Below are positions 48,926-62,470 of a stretch of 64,000 nt of DNA, piece after piece. Source of the stretch: Trichoplax sp. H2 (lineage: Eukaryota; Placozoa; Uniplacotomia; Trichoplacea); the NCBI GenBank assembly GCA_003344405.1, contig NOWV01000017.1, forward strand, positions 496,001 through 560,000, written 5' to 3'. A program made the position numbers and the translations under genes. Position 1 is the first letter of the stretch. Every line of letters begins with the position of its first letter. The notes under the pieces are model-generated. The model made no database searches, had not been told where the DNA came from, and saw only the letters and a list, made by a program, of their open reading frames with translations.

Positions 48926-49358
48926 CAAACCTCCACTCTGCACTGACACTCGAACTCCGCATTCTACGCACTTGTACTACGCCGTCGCCGCTAGTGAGTC
49001 TTGACTGCACTCCATGGTAGTTTATAGTCATAGCCGTAAAAGACTGTACCTATCCAAGTTGACTTGTAGCGTTACCGCATTGACAGCAGTAAGCGAACGT
49101 ACTGTACATCAGTTTAGAGCGTAGGTTTCTATAATGAATTGTCAGTGATTCTTACTAGCAAGAAACGTTCAAGTACACTGTCCAAAGTAGTGAATGAGTA
49201 TTAGAATAATGCTGCATTTACCTGACACAAACACAATATTATAGTTTGTATCGATTTTAGAAATAGAAAGGCATCTTGGATACATTTACAAACACTAGCT
49301 TTTTATTGGAAATTGGTTGAATTCAAGCATTTCTACTTTATCCACTCAAAGAGAAGCA

Positions 49359-52300
49359 ATGGATACTAGGTATTTAAGCGATCATTTAGAAATGATGTTT
49401 TATTCTAAGTTAAATAAGGATCAGTAGGAGAAGAATTCTGAATGACTTTCGCAAAACGCCAACTTTGTTCTGTTCTACTGGTATTACAATAGTGTACGGT
49501 ACTGTACAGTATGATGTTGATATCATCTTATGGAGAGTATTGAACAGTTTTAATCATATCCATTTCGACCTCTACCTTTCCAAATTGAAAGTATTTCACT
49601 GTGATAACTTGCCACTGTATCATTGAACTTGTCATCATATCTGCCTGCTTTGGTGTTAACATCGTTGTTGTGGCTTCAATTTTATACAGGCTAGACAGGT
49701 TATTAATCTTACTCGACAGTGGTTCTCATTCAGCGATTAAGCGAGCTGCAGCGGTGCAGCTAGGAGATATAGTAAAACTTCATCCGGAAGAACTAGACAA
49801 CTTGCTCAACAAAGTAAGTCAAACCACAGTCTTCAGTACTGTACATACAGTACACTGTACTGTAACCTGTACTGGACGGTACAGTACAGTACAGTACAGT
49901 GTTTTTTATTCTCAAGTACTGTACTTTACAGTCAAGTACTGTAGTGAGCGGTAACATTAGACCCTTCAGCGCCTGCCTTCTCAACGCTTTACAATAATAA
50001 TTATTATTATTATTATTATAAAATGACAATATGGACAGTATAGAAATTTATGAAATTGCCGTAAATTGATCATGAGAATTACATTAAAGTCATTCTCATT
50101 TCAGAATGTGCAAACCATTTACAGTGAACACGTTCAACTTTATCATAAGTACACCCTAATAGCATCAAAATACCGTTCAAGCAATTACATCATGACATAA
50201 TGTGTACTGTACAGTACAGTGCAGTAATTAACTTGATGATTCTGTATGCACAATTGTTTGATGCGTTAGGTGCACTTATTTTAAAGGCATACCTAGTAAC
50301 GTTTACCAGATAGATATATCTATATCTTTAAGCGTGGATACAGTTCAATATAGTCATGCTTAACTACTTTACTCATAAATGCATTATAATAAAGTTATAT
50401 GTGTATTACTAGACGAATAGATACTGCTACTATTTACAGTGTATTTTGAGTATAATATTTCCTTTCATATTCTGGATGTGAATAGCGATCAACAAGTAGA
50501 GTGCCTGGAAAATGATATAGACAAGCATAAAAATACTAAAAATCGTACATCACAATAACAGAGGTACCACACTTATGGCTGTATTCTATTATACCAAATA
50601 TATGAGAATAGCTGCTAGATCGTGATGCAAACACTCTGCTAAGTTGAAGATGAAATCTACAATAACATATCTGCAGTTAGGCCACTCAATTCAGTAAAGT
50701 TTAGAGTACTCCTTCAATGATGTATTGCGTTAACAAAAATTCTAAATTATACATATGAATATTCGCATAAGTTGTAAATCACTATCATTGGAATAGATCC
50801 AATATACTAATAGCATGTTTCTAATCAAATTGGTTCAAATATCTTCGACTTATTTATTCCCAAATTATACCTTCTCTAAGTATTATAAATCTACCTGTTA
50901 GGTATTTGTTTATTTTACCAAAAAAAATTGGGATACTAGAATCGCTGCAGGCGAAGCTGTAGAAGCAATTGCTAAAAATGTACCTTTGTGGAATCCAAGT
51001 TTCAATTGTCGTAACAGTAAGTATACTTGAGCCTTCATATATCTGATTTCTATCGTTTCGAAGTAATTATTTATAAGGCAATCAACGAAGGAAGCTACTT
51101 TGCGACTAACTTCAATCTTTAATCATGCTAAAATTACAATATCTGTAACAAATATACAAAATGAAAATGACATTTTAAGGAGAATTGCTTTAAAAGCGAA
51201 TTTAATAACCCTGGTTACACCATAGCGACTAGCTTTGTGTATTGATTTTTTACGTCATATAACATCCTACTAATTGTATATATCCCTAATCATCTCATTA
51301 CTGATTACAATATGTAGATTTGCTTATTCAAATCTTTTACGTGCTGTTACAGGTACATCATTACCAAAAGTAAAGGGAGTCAATGTCGATAAATTTAACT
51401 TGACTCGTGTAATGCAATCTGCTTCTGTTATGGTATCATCTGTCCACGATAATGAAAGTGAACAACTAACAAGTAAAGACATACCAGTCAGTCAGCAAAT
51501 TGCCGAACAGAAAACAGCGTTAAAGAAGGTGTTTACTATTAAAGGAGCACCACAGGGTAAATATCCACATAAGTATGCAATGTATTAAATAATAATAGTA
51601 TGCTTATAGAAAATTATATAATATTTAGTATATTTAGTAAGGTTTAAAATAATACACTTTTTCTGTATATTTATTAACAATTTTACATTCTTCTCCGTTG
51701 TTTATACTTAGATGTATTTGGTACGGAAGAATTATTTGACGATAAAGATTTAGTTCTCCATTCTACTGAAGAACTATCAGGACGAGTTAGTCATACTCTT
51801 ATTCTTCTACATGGATACATATTATAGTGAACTAACCGCGCGAGTTGACATTTTATCTCAGCTTCACCTATCAATCATAGTATCTTACATCAATTAAACG
51901 AAATAGCTGTGATCATTAGATAATAATCTAAAATTATAAGATTAAAATAGTGATTTAATGCCATTATCATACAATTAAAATTAGGTATATAGGAGCCCAC
52001 TCAAAATTATCGAACAAGAAATTACTGCAGCTTTAGTAGTAGATAACTTTCCTATTGCACCACTAAAGAGAAGAGCCGATAATGAAGTTGCCGAGCTACC
52101 AGTAGCAAAAAAAATGTATGTTACACTACTAATTTTGTTTTAAGCATAAATTAAGATATCAAGGACAATACTATTAATTATTATCAAACTCATTTACTAG
52201 GCATTTAAAAGTAGATATGGAAGGGATGGAACAGGTAGTCAAGGGTGATGGAGAGGCTATAATAACTAAAGATCAGGTAGCAATATATCTGATTTTAGCG

Positions 52301-55300
52301 TATCTATTGCATATTTGCCAATATGGATATTAATATTTTGTACTTTATACTTACACGAGTATTTCATGTACCGTCTGATTTTTTTGGTAATACCAAATAT
52401 CATTAGCCTCAAAGTAAATGGCCGTTTGCGTGGTTTTGCGATAAGCTAGTGAAAGAGTTATTTAATGTAGAATGGGAGGTTTGTCATCAATTTTTCTCGT
52501 CATAATTGATAGAAAGAAAATTTTACAGTACTGTATACTGTCTGTTTCATTTTATACCGAATGTTGTTCACAGTTACTAACAGTCAAAACAACATTGGCT
52601 ATAACTTAGGTAAGACAGGGTGCGGCTATCGGTTTACGTGAAATAATTAAACTTCATGGAATCAGAGCCGGTTATACAAATGAAGCCCCTATAGAAACGG
52701 TTAGCAATGAAGTTATCAACCGATTGACTCTTTCTAGTCACTTTTAAAGGCCTATAGCCTGATTTATTAATTCCCATATTATTATAGCAAAAACTTCAAA
52801 ACGCAACTTGGTTGTCAAAACTAGCACTCAAGCTCGTTTGCGTTCTAGCACTTGATAAATTTGGCGACTTCGCTTCGGATGAGGTAGAGAAATATATATT
52901 CTTAGAAATGCTGAGGTAAACGGCAAGTTCTATATATATATCTATCTTAATCATATAGGTTGTAGCTCCTGTCCGGGAAACCTGTGCTCAAACTCTAGGG
53001 GCAGCTATACACCACATGAGTGAAGACAATGCTAAACAAATTTTACATTTGTGCCTATCTATGCAGCAACATTCGAATTGGGAAGCACGACATGGTGGAT
53101 TACTTGGGATTAAGTATTTATTAGCGGTTAAACAGGTATACATATATATACGTTACAAAAAATATATGTTTACTATTAAAATAGTTGAAAATTTCAATAT
53201 TTAATCAATACCTGCAATATAATTTCTATTTAGTCCATAGTAAGGGAAGTTCTTCCGTCTATATTACCATCAATTCTTGAAGCATTAAAGGACCATAATG
53301 ATGATGTAAAAGCCGTTGCTGCCGACACTTTGGTACCCGTAACGCAACACTTAATTGAAACATTTCCAAACAAGGTAGATTTAATTTATAATTATTGTAG
53401 TTCTAGTATAATTATTATTTCAGTTATTGATATTTTATCATTAAAATTCTTTCAGATTACATCTATACTTAATATTCTATGGGATAGCGTTAAAAATCTT
53501 GATGATCTTACAACATCGACTAGCAGTATCATGACACTTTTATCGTCACTATCATTAAGAGCAGTAAAAGCAGGTTGCTTATCCTTACAACCTTTCCATC
53601 AATTAGTCCCAAGTCTTTGGCCACCAATGTCACATACGGTAGCATCAGTTCGTGAGGCTGCACTTGATACGCTTAGAACCTTATTAGAATCAAATGATAT
53701 TGATGGTAAGGACGAAATTATAATAATTCTAATTAATTCGCAGTTGATAGTATTCCATATGTCGTACGGTAAGATTTCGTTATTAATAAATTTCTATTAA
53801 ATTATCAGGCGAACCTCCAGTCCAGTGTTCATGGACACCTGATATAATAAATAAGACGCTTCGTTTTCTTTATCAGAGAATTATCCTAGAAAGTAATATT
53901 AAAATATTTGATATGTTACTTGATGTAAGTATTGGTACTGTATATATATATCATATTGCATATTTTGACTTCTACATATTGTTAATGATATGTCTAATTG
54001 TAAATTAAAAAATTAGGTTTGGCGGTCGTTTCTTATGCATTGCTCTTTATCTGACCTAAACTTTTCGTGTGAAAAATCCCTTAATACTTGGTTGTACTTG
54101 CTTATGACAAGACAGAGGCAAAACATTGAAGGTCATGTTTTACTCCCGACGAAAGAATCTGAACCGACCATAAATTCATTTATTGGAGGTTGCATCTCTG
54201 CTGATGATCCAACAACAATCGAAAATGCTGATACAAGAGCTCGATTCGGTGCTTCCAGGTAATCATTATAATATTATTTGTTAAATCAGTTCTGCTGTAT
54301 TGTCGAAATTGTTATTATCATTGTTTGATATTATTCTAGTAGCAATTTATAGTTTAGCTTGCATTTTATTAAATCGATTTTTTTAATTTAGGGCACTGGG
54401 CTATTTATGCTGTCATATTATGAAACTAAATTCTACTTCACTGTCCTATCGTATTTTAAATGAATTCTTAATGAGTGCGTTGAATACCAATTCTGCCGTG
54501 AATATTATGTGTACTAGTTTAGTCCTTTACGATTGGGCGTCTATTGCACGCAAGGAATACAATAGCGACTTGGTATGTCAGCGTTACTCGCAAATAAATC
54601 TAAGATTTATATTATAATTCTTTGATCGGTCTAACTAGTGTAACTTTTACAACCATGTAGGAAAAATGTTTCCCAAGAACCCTTACAAATAAATTGGCGT
54701 TATTGTTAAATCAAGAGCCTGGCATCTATGACGAATTATTCACTATGAATGATAGTATGCAGACAGGAACCAAGGTAATTCATATTAGTTCAATTCTGAT
54801 AGCGTGATTTCAACTTATAATGATATTTTAAATAATTTCGGGACGCTTTAGGCTGTAGCTATACATCTCGTTAGAGCTGGCTTTAGAGATAGAATAAAGA
54901 TACCTGCTGGGTTTGTTTTTATTGCTGTTACTAAATCTGCGATATGTAATTTTTGTTAGTAATTAGTGATAGTTATTAGCATTAATTTATTATACTCTTA
55001 TGAATTTATCCATAGGGAGTTTACCATTGATGAGGCGATACGCCTTTGCAATTTTGCTATTAGTGAGGCTAAAAGCAGTAAGGTAAGTAAATTTTACATT
55101 TAAAACAACTAATAATTATTTCACAAACGGTGACAATATGTTTTACTTTTCGTATGAAAAATAATTAAACCGTCTCCCTTAGTATAATTGACTGTATCAT
55201 TGGATCTTTAGGAAATTATCAGCAAAGTTAAAGCACTAGTTCCAGTCATAAACGATCTAAAATTAATGATGGATAGATGGCGAACAAAGTAATACGATGA

Positions 55301-58300
55301 CTTTTGTTACATTGATATCATACAAGAAGAGCTTGTCATTAGTTAAAGATATTATTCCCTTTTAGGGTAGAAAGTGTTATTGCTGGTGCTTTGATCGCTT
55401 GGGGTCAATTGACGGAAAAATTCAATCCGATCGTAAGACCTTTAATGGATTCTATAAAGAAAGAAGATAATCAACTTTTTCAAGTACGCACAGTAATTAT
55501 ATTACTTGATGGCATCTTCTTTCATTAGAAAAATTCTTTTAGTTTATTCATAAAGTCTTACTTTTACTTTCTATGTCTACTTATCAAAAATAGATGAAGG
55601 CAGCAAATAGTATATCCTTATTGCTTGAAAAATGCATTAACCGATTACCATGTCCGAACCCCAAAATATTCAAAAATCTCTGTAGTCTTTTGTGTACGGA
55701 TCCGAGTAAAACTCCAGATGTTTCAAATTTTTGGATTCTTCAAAATTTACTAGCATCACCTGTAACCGGCAAGCCGAGTACTCCAATCTCTCCTGCTACC
55801 GCTAGTCCCTTTGACGTTTCATTTACATGTAACAAGGAAGCAGGAATTATAACATTATTTAATCAACATAAGGTACTATATTTATTCTTCCATAAATTTT
55901 GATCGGTAGCAAAGTACATATACACTTGAATTTATTACAGGATGCTGTACTAACTGCTGGTACAGGAAGAAAGTCATCCAAGATCTGTAATGTATCTTCT
56001 CCTGCGATTGATTTACCAATGTTGAATTTCGCTGATAAAGATGTAATAACTGAGTTGTTCAAGTAACAATAAATTATTTACGATATATTTGCGTATAACA
56101 TGATTGTATTCACTTTAAATTCAATTATAGTCTAATCAAGTTCAGATTCAAAGAATAGGAGCGGAGCGAGCAGTGACAACTATCGCGCGGTACTTTGGTA
56201 GATCGCTATTTGAGAAATTGCCGTTCTGTTCAAATCATTTAATGGTTCCTTTAATGTCTCCAAAAGATGCTTTACACGAACTTGGTAAGCTGAACTTTAT
56301 AGATTAACGTACTATTATTGCTGAAGCTAATATAACTGAAACATAATTGCAATCGCACGTTAGATTTTACCAAATATAAAGAAGATGCTGCATCTCAAAA
56401 AATTGTAATAGCACTTCAGATACTAGAAGTGCTGGCACCATCGATTGATGCTTCTTTACATGAAAAGGTAAAATTGGCTTTCGTTCCTTCATTAGTCCAA
56501 ATCTTTTTTCGAAATTAATCAACATGTATAATTTTAAATCAATGTCAAGGTCTTGAGGTCGCAGTATCAACAAATCTTGCACTGTGCGATTTTTCCCTAT
56601 ACAGCTGTGCGACATTTAGCAGCTCGCTGCTTAGCTGTTTTGGCAACGCTGGATTTGGTTGGAGTCATGGATATGATAATTAAAAAAATCATACCAGCGC
56701 TTGGTGATACTGAACGTGATGCTTTTAGGGAAGGGTCTATAGAAGTTATAGCTAGTATCCACGCTTTCATAATAGATTATTGAGTGCTTATATAATTGCC
56801 ACTTATGGCATAACTAAGAAGTAGAAAAGCTTTTAAAAATAAAAATTAACGTTTGTCGACAATCGTCCCTTAACTATTAATCACCAGACGTAATTGATAA
56901 ACTGAGTATTGGAGTGGTGCCTTATATTGTTTTATTGGTCATCCCCGTCCTTAGCCGAATGAGTGATCGGTGTGAATCAGTAAGACAGATGGCATCACAT
57001 TCGTTCGCTACATTGATTAAATTGATGCCTTTGGAGGTGTGTATGTCTGAGATATCAAATCAACCCAATAGTATGAGATTCATTATAACTTATCTTTGTA
57101 ATAATAACTTCTAGGCTGGTACACAGGACCCTGTCGGTATGGATGAAGCAACGATTAAGCAAAAGAAAAACGATCGGATCTTCCTTGAACAGTTACAAGA
57201 TACTAGCAAACTGAATAGTTATTCTATTCCTTTTCAAGTTAAAGCAGATCTTCGCAAATACCAAAAGGTGGGTTGATTTTATAGATATCAGGCATCATAT
57301 ATCATCTGTCAGGGTATACATTTATTGATATTAACTTGTAATATTAATATTCTTTATTGCATTAATAGGACGGTATAAATTGGCTTGCTTTTTTAAACAA
57401 ATACAATCTACACGGCATCCTGTGTGACGGTGAATTTTTGGTGCATTAAACCTATTTATTTCGAATTTTTAGCTAGAGGAAAGTAACTTTTCATTCTATC
57501 TCATTTAGATATGGGGCTTGGAAAGACCTTACAGGCTTTATGCATGATCGTTAGTGATCATATGACAACTGACGCCAAGTACAAGGTAAATTGAATTCTA
57601 AAATTTTATCGATATCTGGCTTCATGTGGCCAAATTAAAATTATGTAACCATCCGTTTTTGTTAATAAACTATGATTGTTATCTATATACGTATGTACTA
57701 TAGCTGGATAAAAAAACAGAATGTAGGCCACTACCATCATTGGTTATATGTCCACCAACGGTGGTATATCATTGGTGTGATGAGGTTGTGAAATTCTGCG
57801 GCTCAAATCTTATGTCCCCTCTACCATTCATCGGTACACCGCAAGAACGTGAAAGGTAAATGGAAGGAAATGAATACGATGTCAGAATCCATATTAAAGA
57901 TACAAAATATTCTATTTTTTTTGCAGCTTGAAGAAGAAGGTCACTTCGAAAACTTTGGTTGTTTCATCTTACGATATTGTAAGAAACGAGTCAAACTTTT
58001 TTACGTAAGTAATGATAGTGTACATTTTATTCGGCGTATAGATATGATAGAAAAGTAGATATAGCCTTTGTACATTTCTGTTATAAGCATCCTGTCTTGT
58101 TTGCAGGTCTAGGAATTGGAATTATTGTGCTTTAGACGAGGGTCATATTATAAAAAATGGTAAAACCAAGGTATTAAATGAAATTAATTTAGATATTCTT
58201 ATTTGTTAAATTAAAATAAATGTAACTGACAGAGTGTAATAGTTTTGAGATTCAATTTTACAGTTGTCAAGATGTATAAAACAGGTGCATGCCAAGCATC

Positions 58301-60437
58301 GATTAATTTTGACAGGAACACCGATACAGGTCATTAATAGTATTTCTTAAGATGACTGAATAAGGAGTCAATGGTTTTTATGTAACGGTTATTAAGTCCT
58401 TGTAATTTTGCACTGTAATATTATAATTTTGTATTTATTACAGAATAATGTTCTGGAATTATGGTCGCTATTCGATTATCTTATGCCCGGCTATCTTGGA
58501 ACAGAAAAACAATTTAATGTTAAATATAGTAAACCGATCTTATCAAGTAGAGATGCAAAAGCTAATTCAAAAGAGCAAGAAGCAGGTGCGTAGCAGTTTT
58601 TCCTTATTCCTGGCTATTTTTTCACTTTCGATTTGGTAATGAATTCTTATTCACTTTTATAGGTGTTTTAGCTCTTGAATCTTTGCACAAACAAGTTTTA
58701 CCATTCATTCTAAGGCGTATGAAGGAAGATGTTTTACAGGATTTACCTCCTAAAATTATACAAGATTACTACTGTGAAATGACTTCGTTACAGGTTACTA
58801 TTTTGTCTTCATAAGATTGTCCGACTTAGGGCTTTTAGCGCTTCATGTCATGCTTTAGGTTAAAAGTAACTGTTCTATTTAAATGGTTGACTTCAAGTAT
58901 GATAGATTCCTTAGAATGCTTGCCTAAATCTTCAATCTAAATTTTGCATCATTCTTTAGATGGAATTGTATGCTAACTTTACTAAATCGAGAGCAACAGA
59001 TGAATTAGATCTTGACCTGTCGTCACTGGAAGAGAGTAAAAAAGAACCCTCAAAGATGCATGCCTTTCAGGTAATATTTTAGCAATATAATTATAATTCC
59101 ATGACTATACTCAATCTGGAATCTATTTTTATAGGCTTTACAGTATCTTAGACTAATTTGTAACCATCCAGTACTCGTTCTTAACGAGAAGCATCCTCAG
59201 TATTATGAAATAACATCAAGGCTTAGTAGAGAAAATCTAGAGCTCTCAAGTATTCAGCACTCTGCGAAGCTGATGGCCTTGAAGTATGTGTTAAATATTC
59301 TTCCGTAAATTTGCAACTGTAAGCATTAAACAATCAATATGGTACCTCTGTGATTTTCAACAGGCAACTTTTATTGGAATGCGGCATTGGCATACCAACT
59401 ACTAATGTCGCTTCTGTGTCAGTGATGCCTGTCGTGGCTCAACATCGTGCACTCGTTTTCTTTCAAAGCAAGGCTATGATGAAATTAGTTGAAGAAAAAT
59501 TATTTAAGTTAGTACCATTGCTACGACTGCAGCTTGAATATTGCGCTTGTATAAATGATTATCTCAATTTTTAAGGGATAAAGATTCGACTGTTGCCTAT
59601 GTCAAACTTAGTGGAGATGTCAGTATTAAAGAACGGGCAGAAATTGTATCACGGTACGTGACAAATTCATATAAATTATTATAACGTAGTCTTTATTTCG
59701 TTAGCTGTTAACTTCAACAGGACAATCTACTGATAAAAATTTAAACTTTTGGGTTATCTACTACGACAGATTTAATAAAGACCCCTCTATAGATGTTATG
59801 TTATTAACAACGAAAGTGGGTGGAGTGGGACTAAATCTCACTGGGGCTGATACTGTAATATTTGTTGAACATGATTGGAATCCAATGGCTGATGCTCAGG
59901 TCAGTAACTATGTAATCTGTCTCAAAATTTAGTTTCCCTAGGTATAAAAATAGACGATACAATACATACGCATCCCCTTACGAATCGCATTCTATAGGCA
60001 ATGGATCGTGCTCATCGTATTGGCCAGAAAAAAGTTGTTAATGTTTATCGGTTAATAACTAGGAACACATTAGAAGAAAAGATCCTAGGGTAAATAATTT
60101 AACAGAATGGAAAATAATTAAATACTATATGAGTCTAATGGCCGTTTTCACCATTCGTAGATTACAAAATTTTAAGAGCAAAATAGCTAACACAGTTATT
60201 TCACAAGAAAATGCCAGCTTGATGTCTATGGGAACGAATCAAATTGTAGACTTATTTAAATATAGTACTGAAGAAAATTCGATAGAAAGTAAATCAAAGC
60301 AAGGTGGTGAGAGCAAAAAGAAGGAAAATGTTAAAGCTATTTTGAATAATCTAAGCGATTTATGGGACGAAGAAGAATATAAGAAGGAATTTAATTTATT
60401 TAAATATATTAAGAATTTTGAGGATAAGGAGGCTTAA
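49359..60437 (+). CDS. BTAF1: BTAF1 / Mot1, TBP-associated Snf2-family ATPase
   Basis: Nuclear ATPase that strips TBP from promoter DNA (B-TFIID). 43 coding exons, 1810 residues (human about 1849): 49359-49369, 49690-49813, 50902-51016, 51353-51556, 51712-51785, 51985-52115, 52201-52276, 52407-52478, 52610-52699, 52788-52883, 52959-53135, 53234-53374, 53456-53705, 53809-53924, 54017-54258, 54392-54572, 54661-54774, 54852-54910, 55016-55082, 55212-55288, 55366-55483, 55594-55872, 55941-56042, 56131-56284, 56364-56467, 56550-56754, 56888-57036, 57115-57267, 57369-57429, 57509-57585, 57704-57855, 57927-58004, 58107-58170, 58264-58329, 58444-58585, 58663-58793, 58960-59070, 59135-59283, 59364-59507, 59576-59653, 59770-59899, 59998-60089, 60161-60437. 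The HEAT-repeat half (1 to about 1180) shows [53 protein letters not shown]. ATPase: DMGLGKT (Lys1253), DEGH (1360-1363), LTGTPIQNN (1387-1395), [18 protein letters not shown] (1691-1698). Exon 1 codes only MDT and part of Arg4. Exons 5-6 and the 3' end of exon 23 are the least certain. Confidence 0.95.
49494..50226. repeat. GTAC-type repeats inside BTAF1 introns 1 and 2
   Basis: GTACGGTACTGTACAGTA lies at about 49494-49512 in intron 1. A cluster starts about 25 bases after the exon 2 donor (49838-49941), and TGTACTGTACAGTACAGTGC lies at about 50201-50221 in intron 2. It is the same word family as the large island before the gene. A poly-TAA/ATT microsatellite follows near 49995-50020. Confidence 0.75.
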
Positions 60438-60573
60438 AACCTCACATCATAATAAGTACATCCTGACAATCTTTGTATTAATTGATATTACTGTATATAA
60501 CGAGGTTAAGAAATGTATGGTAATCTACTACAGTTAACAATTTACTGTCCAGTTTATGGTGACTGATAAATTC

Positions 60574-60579
60574 AATAAA
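60574..60579 (+). promoter_or_regulatory. Polyadenylation signal of BTAF1 (AATAAA)
   Basis: AATAAA 137 bases after the BTAF1 stop codon, in the right orientation and the first such motif downstream. Confidence 0.6.
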
Positions 60580-62232
60580 GTAACATCCGTTCTTATAGTT
60601 GAAGGCTGATGTCGTGATTTACAGGAGTAAATGCATCCAATCTTATTGTTGTTTTAAGTTGTGAATCTTTAGAAATCTATTCTTTGTTAAAATTTGAGCG
60701 TTCACTCTCATTCGTAATACACAGTAATTGTTGTAAACGCAGATTATTAATTAATTGAGGGACATAATCTTTTGCTCATCATGTTGTTATATTCCGTCCA
60801 GTATTAGTCTCAAAGTGTTATCTTCAACATTAATACATCATGGTACTACAGAGAGTGAAATATTCGGTTAGGTTAGCGAAGTCTGGATAAAAAGGAAAAC
60901 TACGGGTTATTCAGTAGCCATTAGATGCCCACAATTATTTTCTGTGAGGTAGTCTATTAACATCATAAACTGATGGTTTAAAATAATTTGGTGATGTTTT
61001 CTCGGATATATCATAATTCTACTTTATTAAAAGAAATTTAACTTCTAGATTAAGTAGTTTTGATATTAGATACAATTGATTAAAAAATGTAATATTTTAT
61101 GTCAGAAAATATCTAAACCACTATGTTCCGTACTGCCTAATTTGTATGATTAGAACGATGTGGAGTATGACGTATAAAGATGTATGTAAGTATATAATAT
61201 TAGCCGCTCTGAAAACAAAATATAAGTTCAATAGTTCGACCTTTATACTCTCATAATACCTCAAAATAGCTGATAGGAAAAGTGTCATACTATCTGTTTA
61301 CAAGTAATATTAGCTGAAAAACGATTTCAATTTTAAAGACAGTAGCACATTAATAGCACCAAATTTATATAAAATGTAACTAAATGCTTGACTATTGATA
61401 TTAATATTGCCTACAGCAGACGGAAATGCCTTCCCTACATTCTTCACGATTCCAGTAATTACATTAGGCTAAGGTGATATCACTATTTTTTGTATCATTG
61501 ATACAATTGATCGGTATAAGGTTTAATAATGACTATATTTTCGATTAATTGTAATAGTACCATAATTTATGTGGTAATTAATAATATTTTCTGTAGAATA
61601 ATGCAATAAAATATGAGTAGACATACTAAGTTCTGTTTGCTACAATTAACGAATATATTTATAAATTTGAATCTAAATTTAGTTTGCAAGCAATTATTTT
61701 TTTCCTGTAATGTCTTTAAAGTGCACAATATTAGTTATCAAACTGATATTCTGTAAAGAAGTCTCACATCATCAAAACAAAATTTTTTCTTAGCAAACAT
61801 GATTAATGAGCTATTTTATCCATTACAATTAATTATTGATTTATAGTACAGCACTTTAAAAATGACTGTCTGCAACATTTTTACCTAATGGCATAACATG
61901 GGAGTACGATTTAATTAAATTTCTTTATTTTTTAACACTGGCCATAATTTCACTTTTCCTTCAAAATTTTCTTATTATACAGTTATTCTAAGAGGTTAAA
62001 CTCCGTTATCAATATGCTGTGGTATTTACTCCACTACGAATGTGTCCATAAAAATACTACCCTTTTATCTAATAGATTAGTATTACGTGTATTCAAAGGT
62101 TGATAATTTAATATAAGAGGATGAATAGTTAAATTAAGCGATGCAACAATCCACTGCTAATTTAATTTAATTACCTAACAAGATTTATTAATTTTGTATT
62201 CAAGGACGTAATACAACCTTTTATTGTTAGTT

Positions 62233-62470
62233 AACGGCTTGCTTTAAAATAAGTAAAATGTATGATACTATCCGTCAAAGTATGATATATCCATTTCCTT
62301 AGGTGAAATATAGATAGCATCGGATATCATTCAGTCTCATAACTTCAGTTAGCTTTAAAATAAATAAAATGTATGATGTTATTATACCTTAAAGTATGAT
62401 ATATCTGTTTCATACAAATTATAAATAGGATAGAATATCAATTTAGTCGCATAGCTACAATTAGCTTACT
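62233..62470. repeat. Direct repeat, about 111 bases x 2
   Basis: GCTTTAAAATAAGTAAAATG at 62241 and GCTTTAAAATAAATAAAATG at 62352. Both copies continue TATGAT, CAAAGTATGATATATC or TAAAGTATGATATATC, and TCATTCAGTC or TCAATTTAGTC, then ATAACTTCAGTTAGCTT or ATAGCTACAATTAGCTT. Confidence 0.8.
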
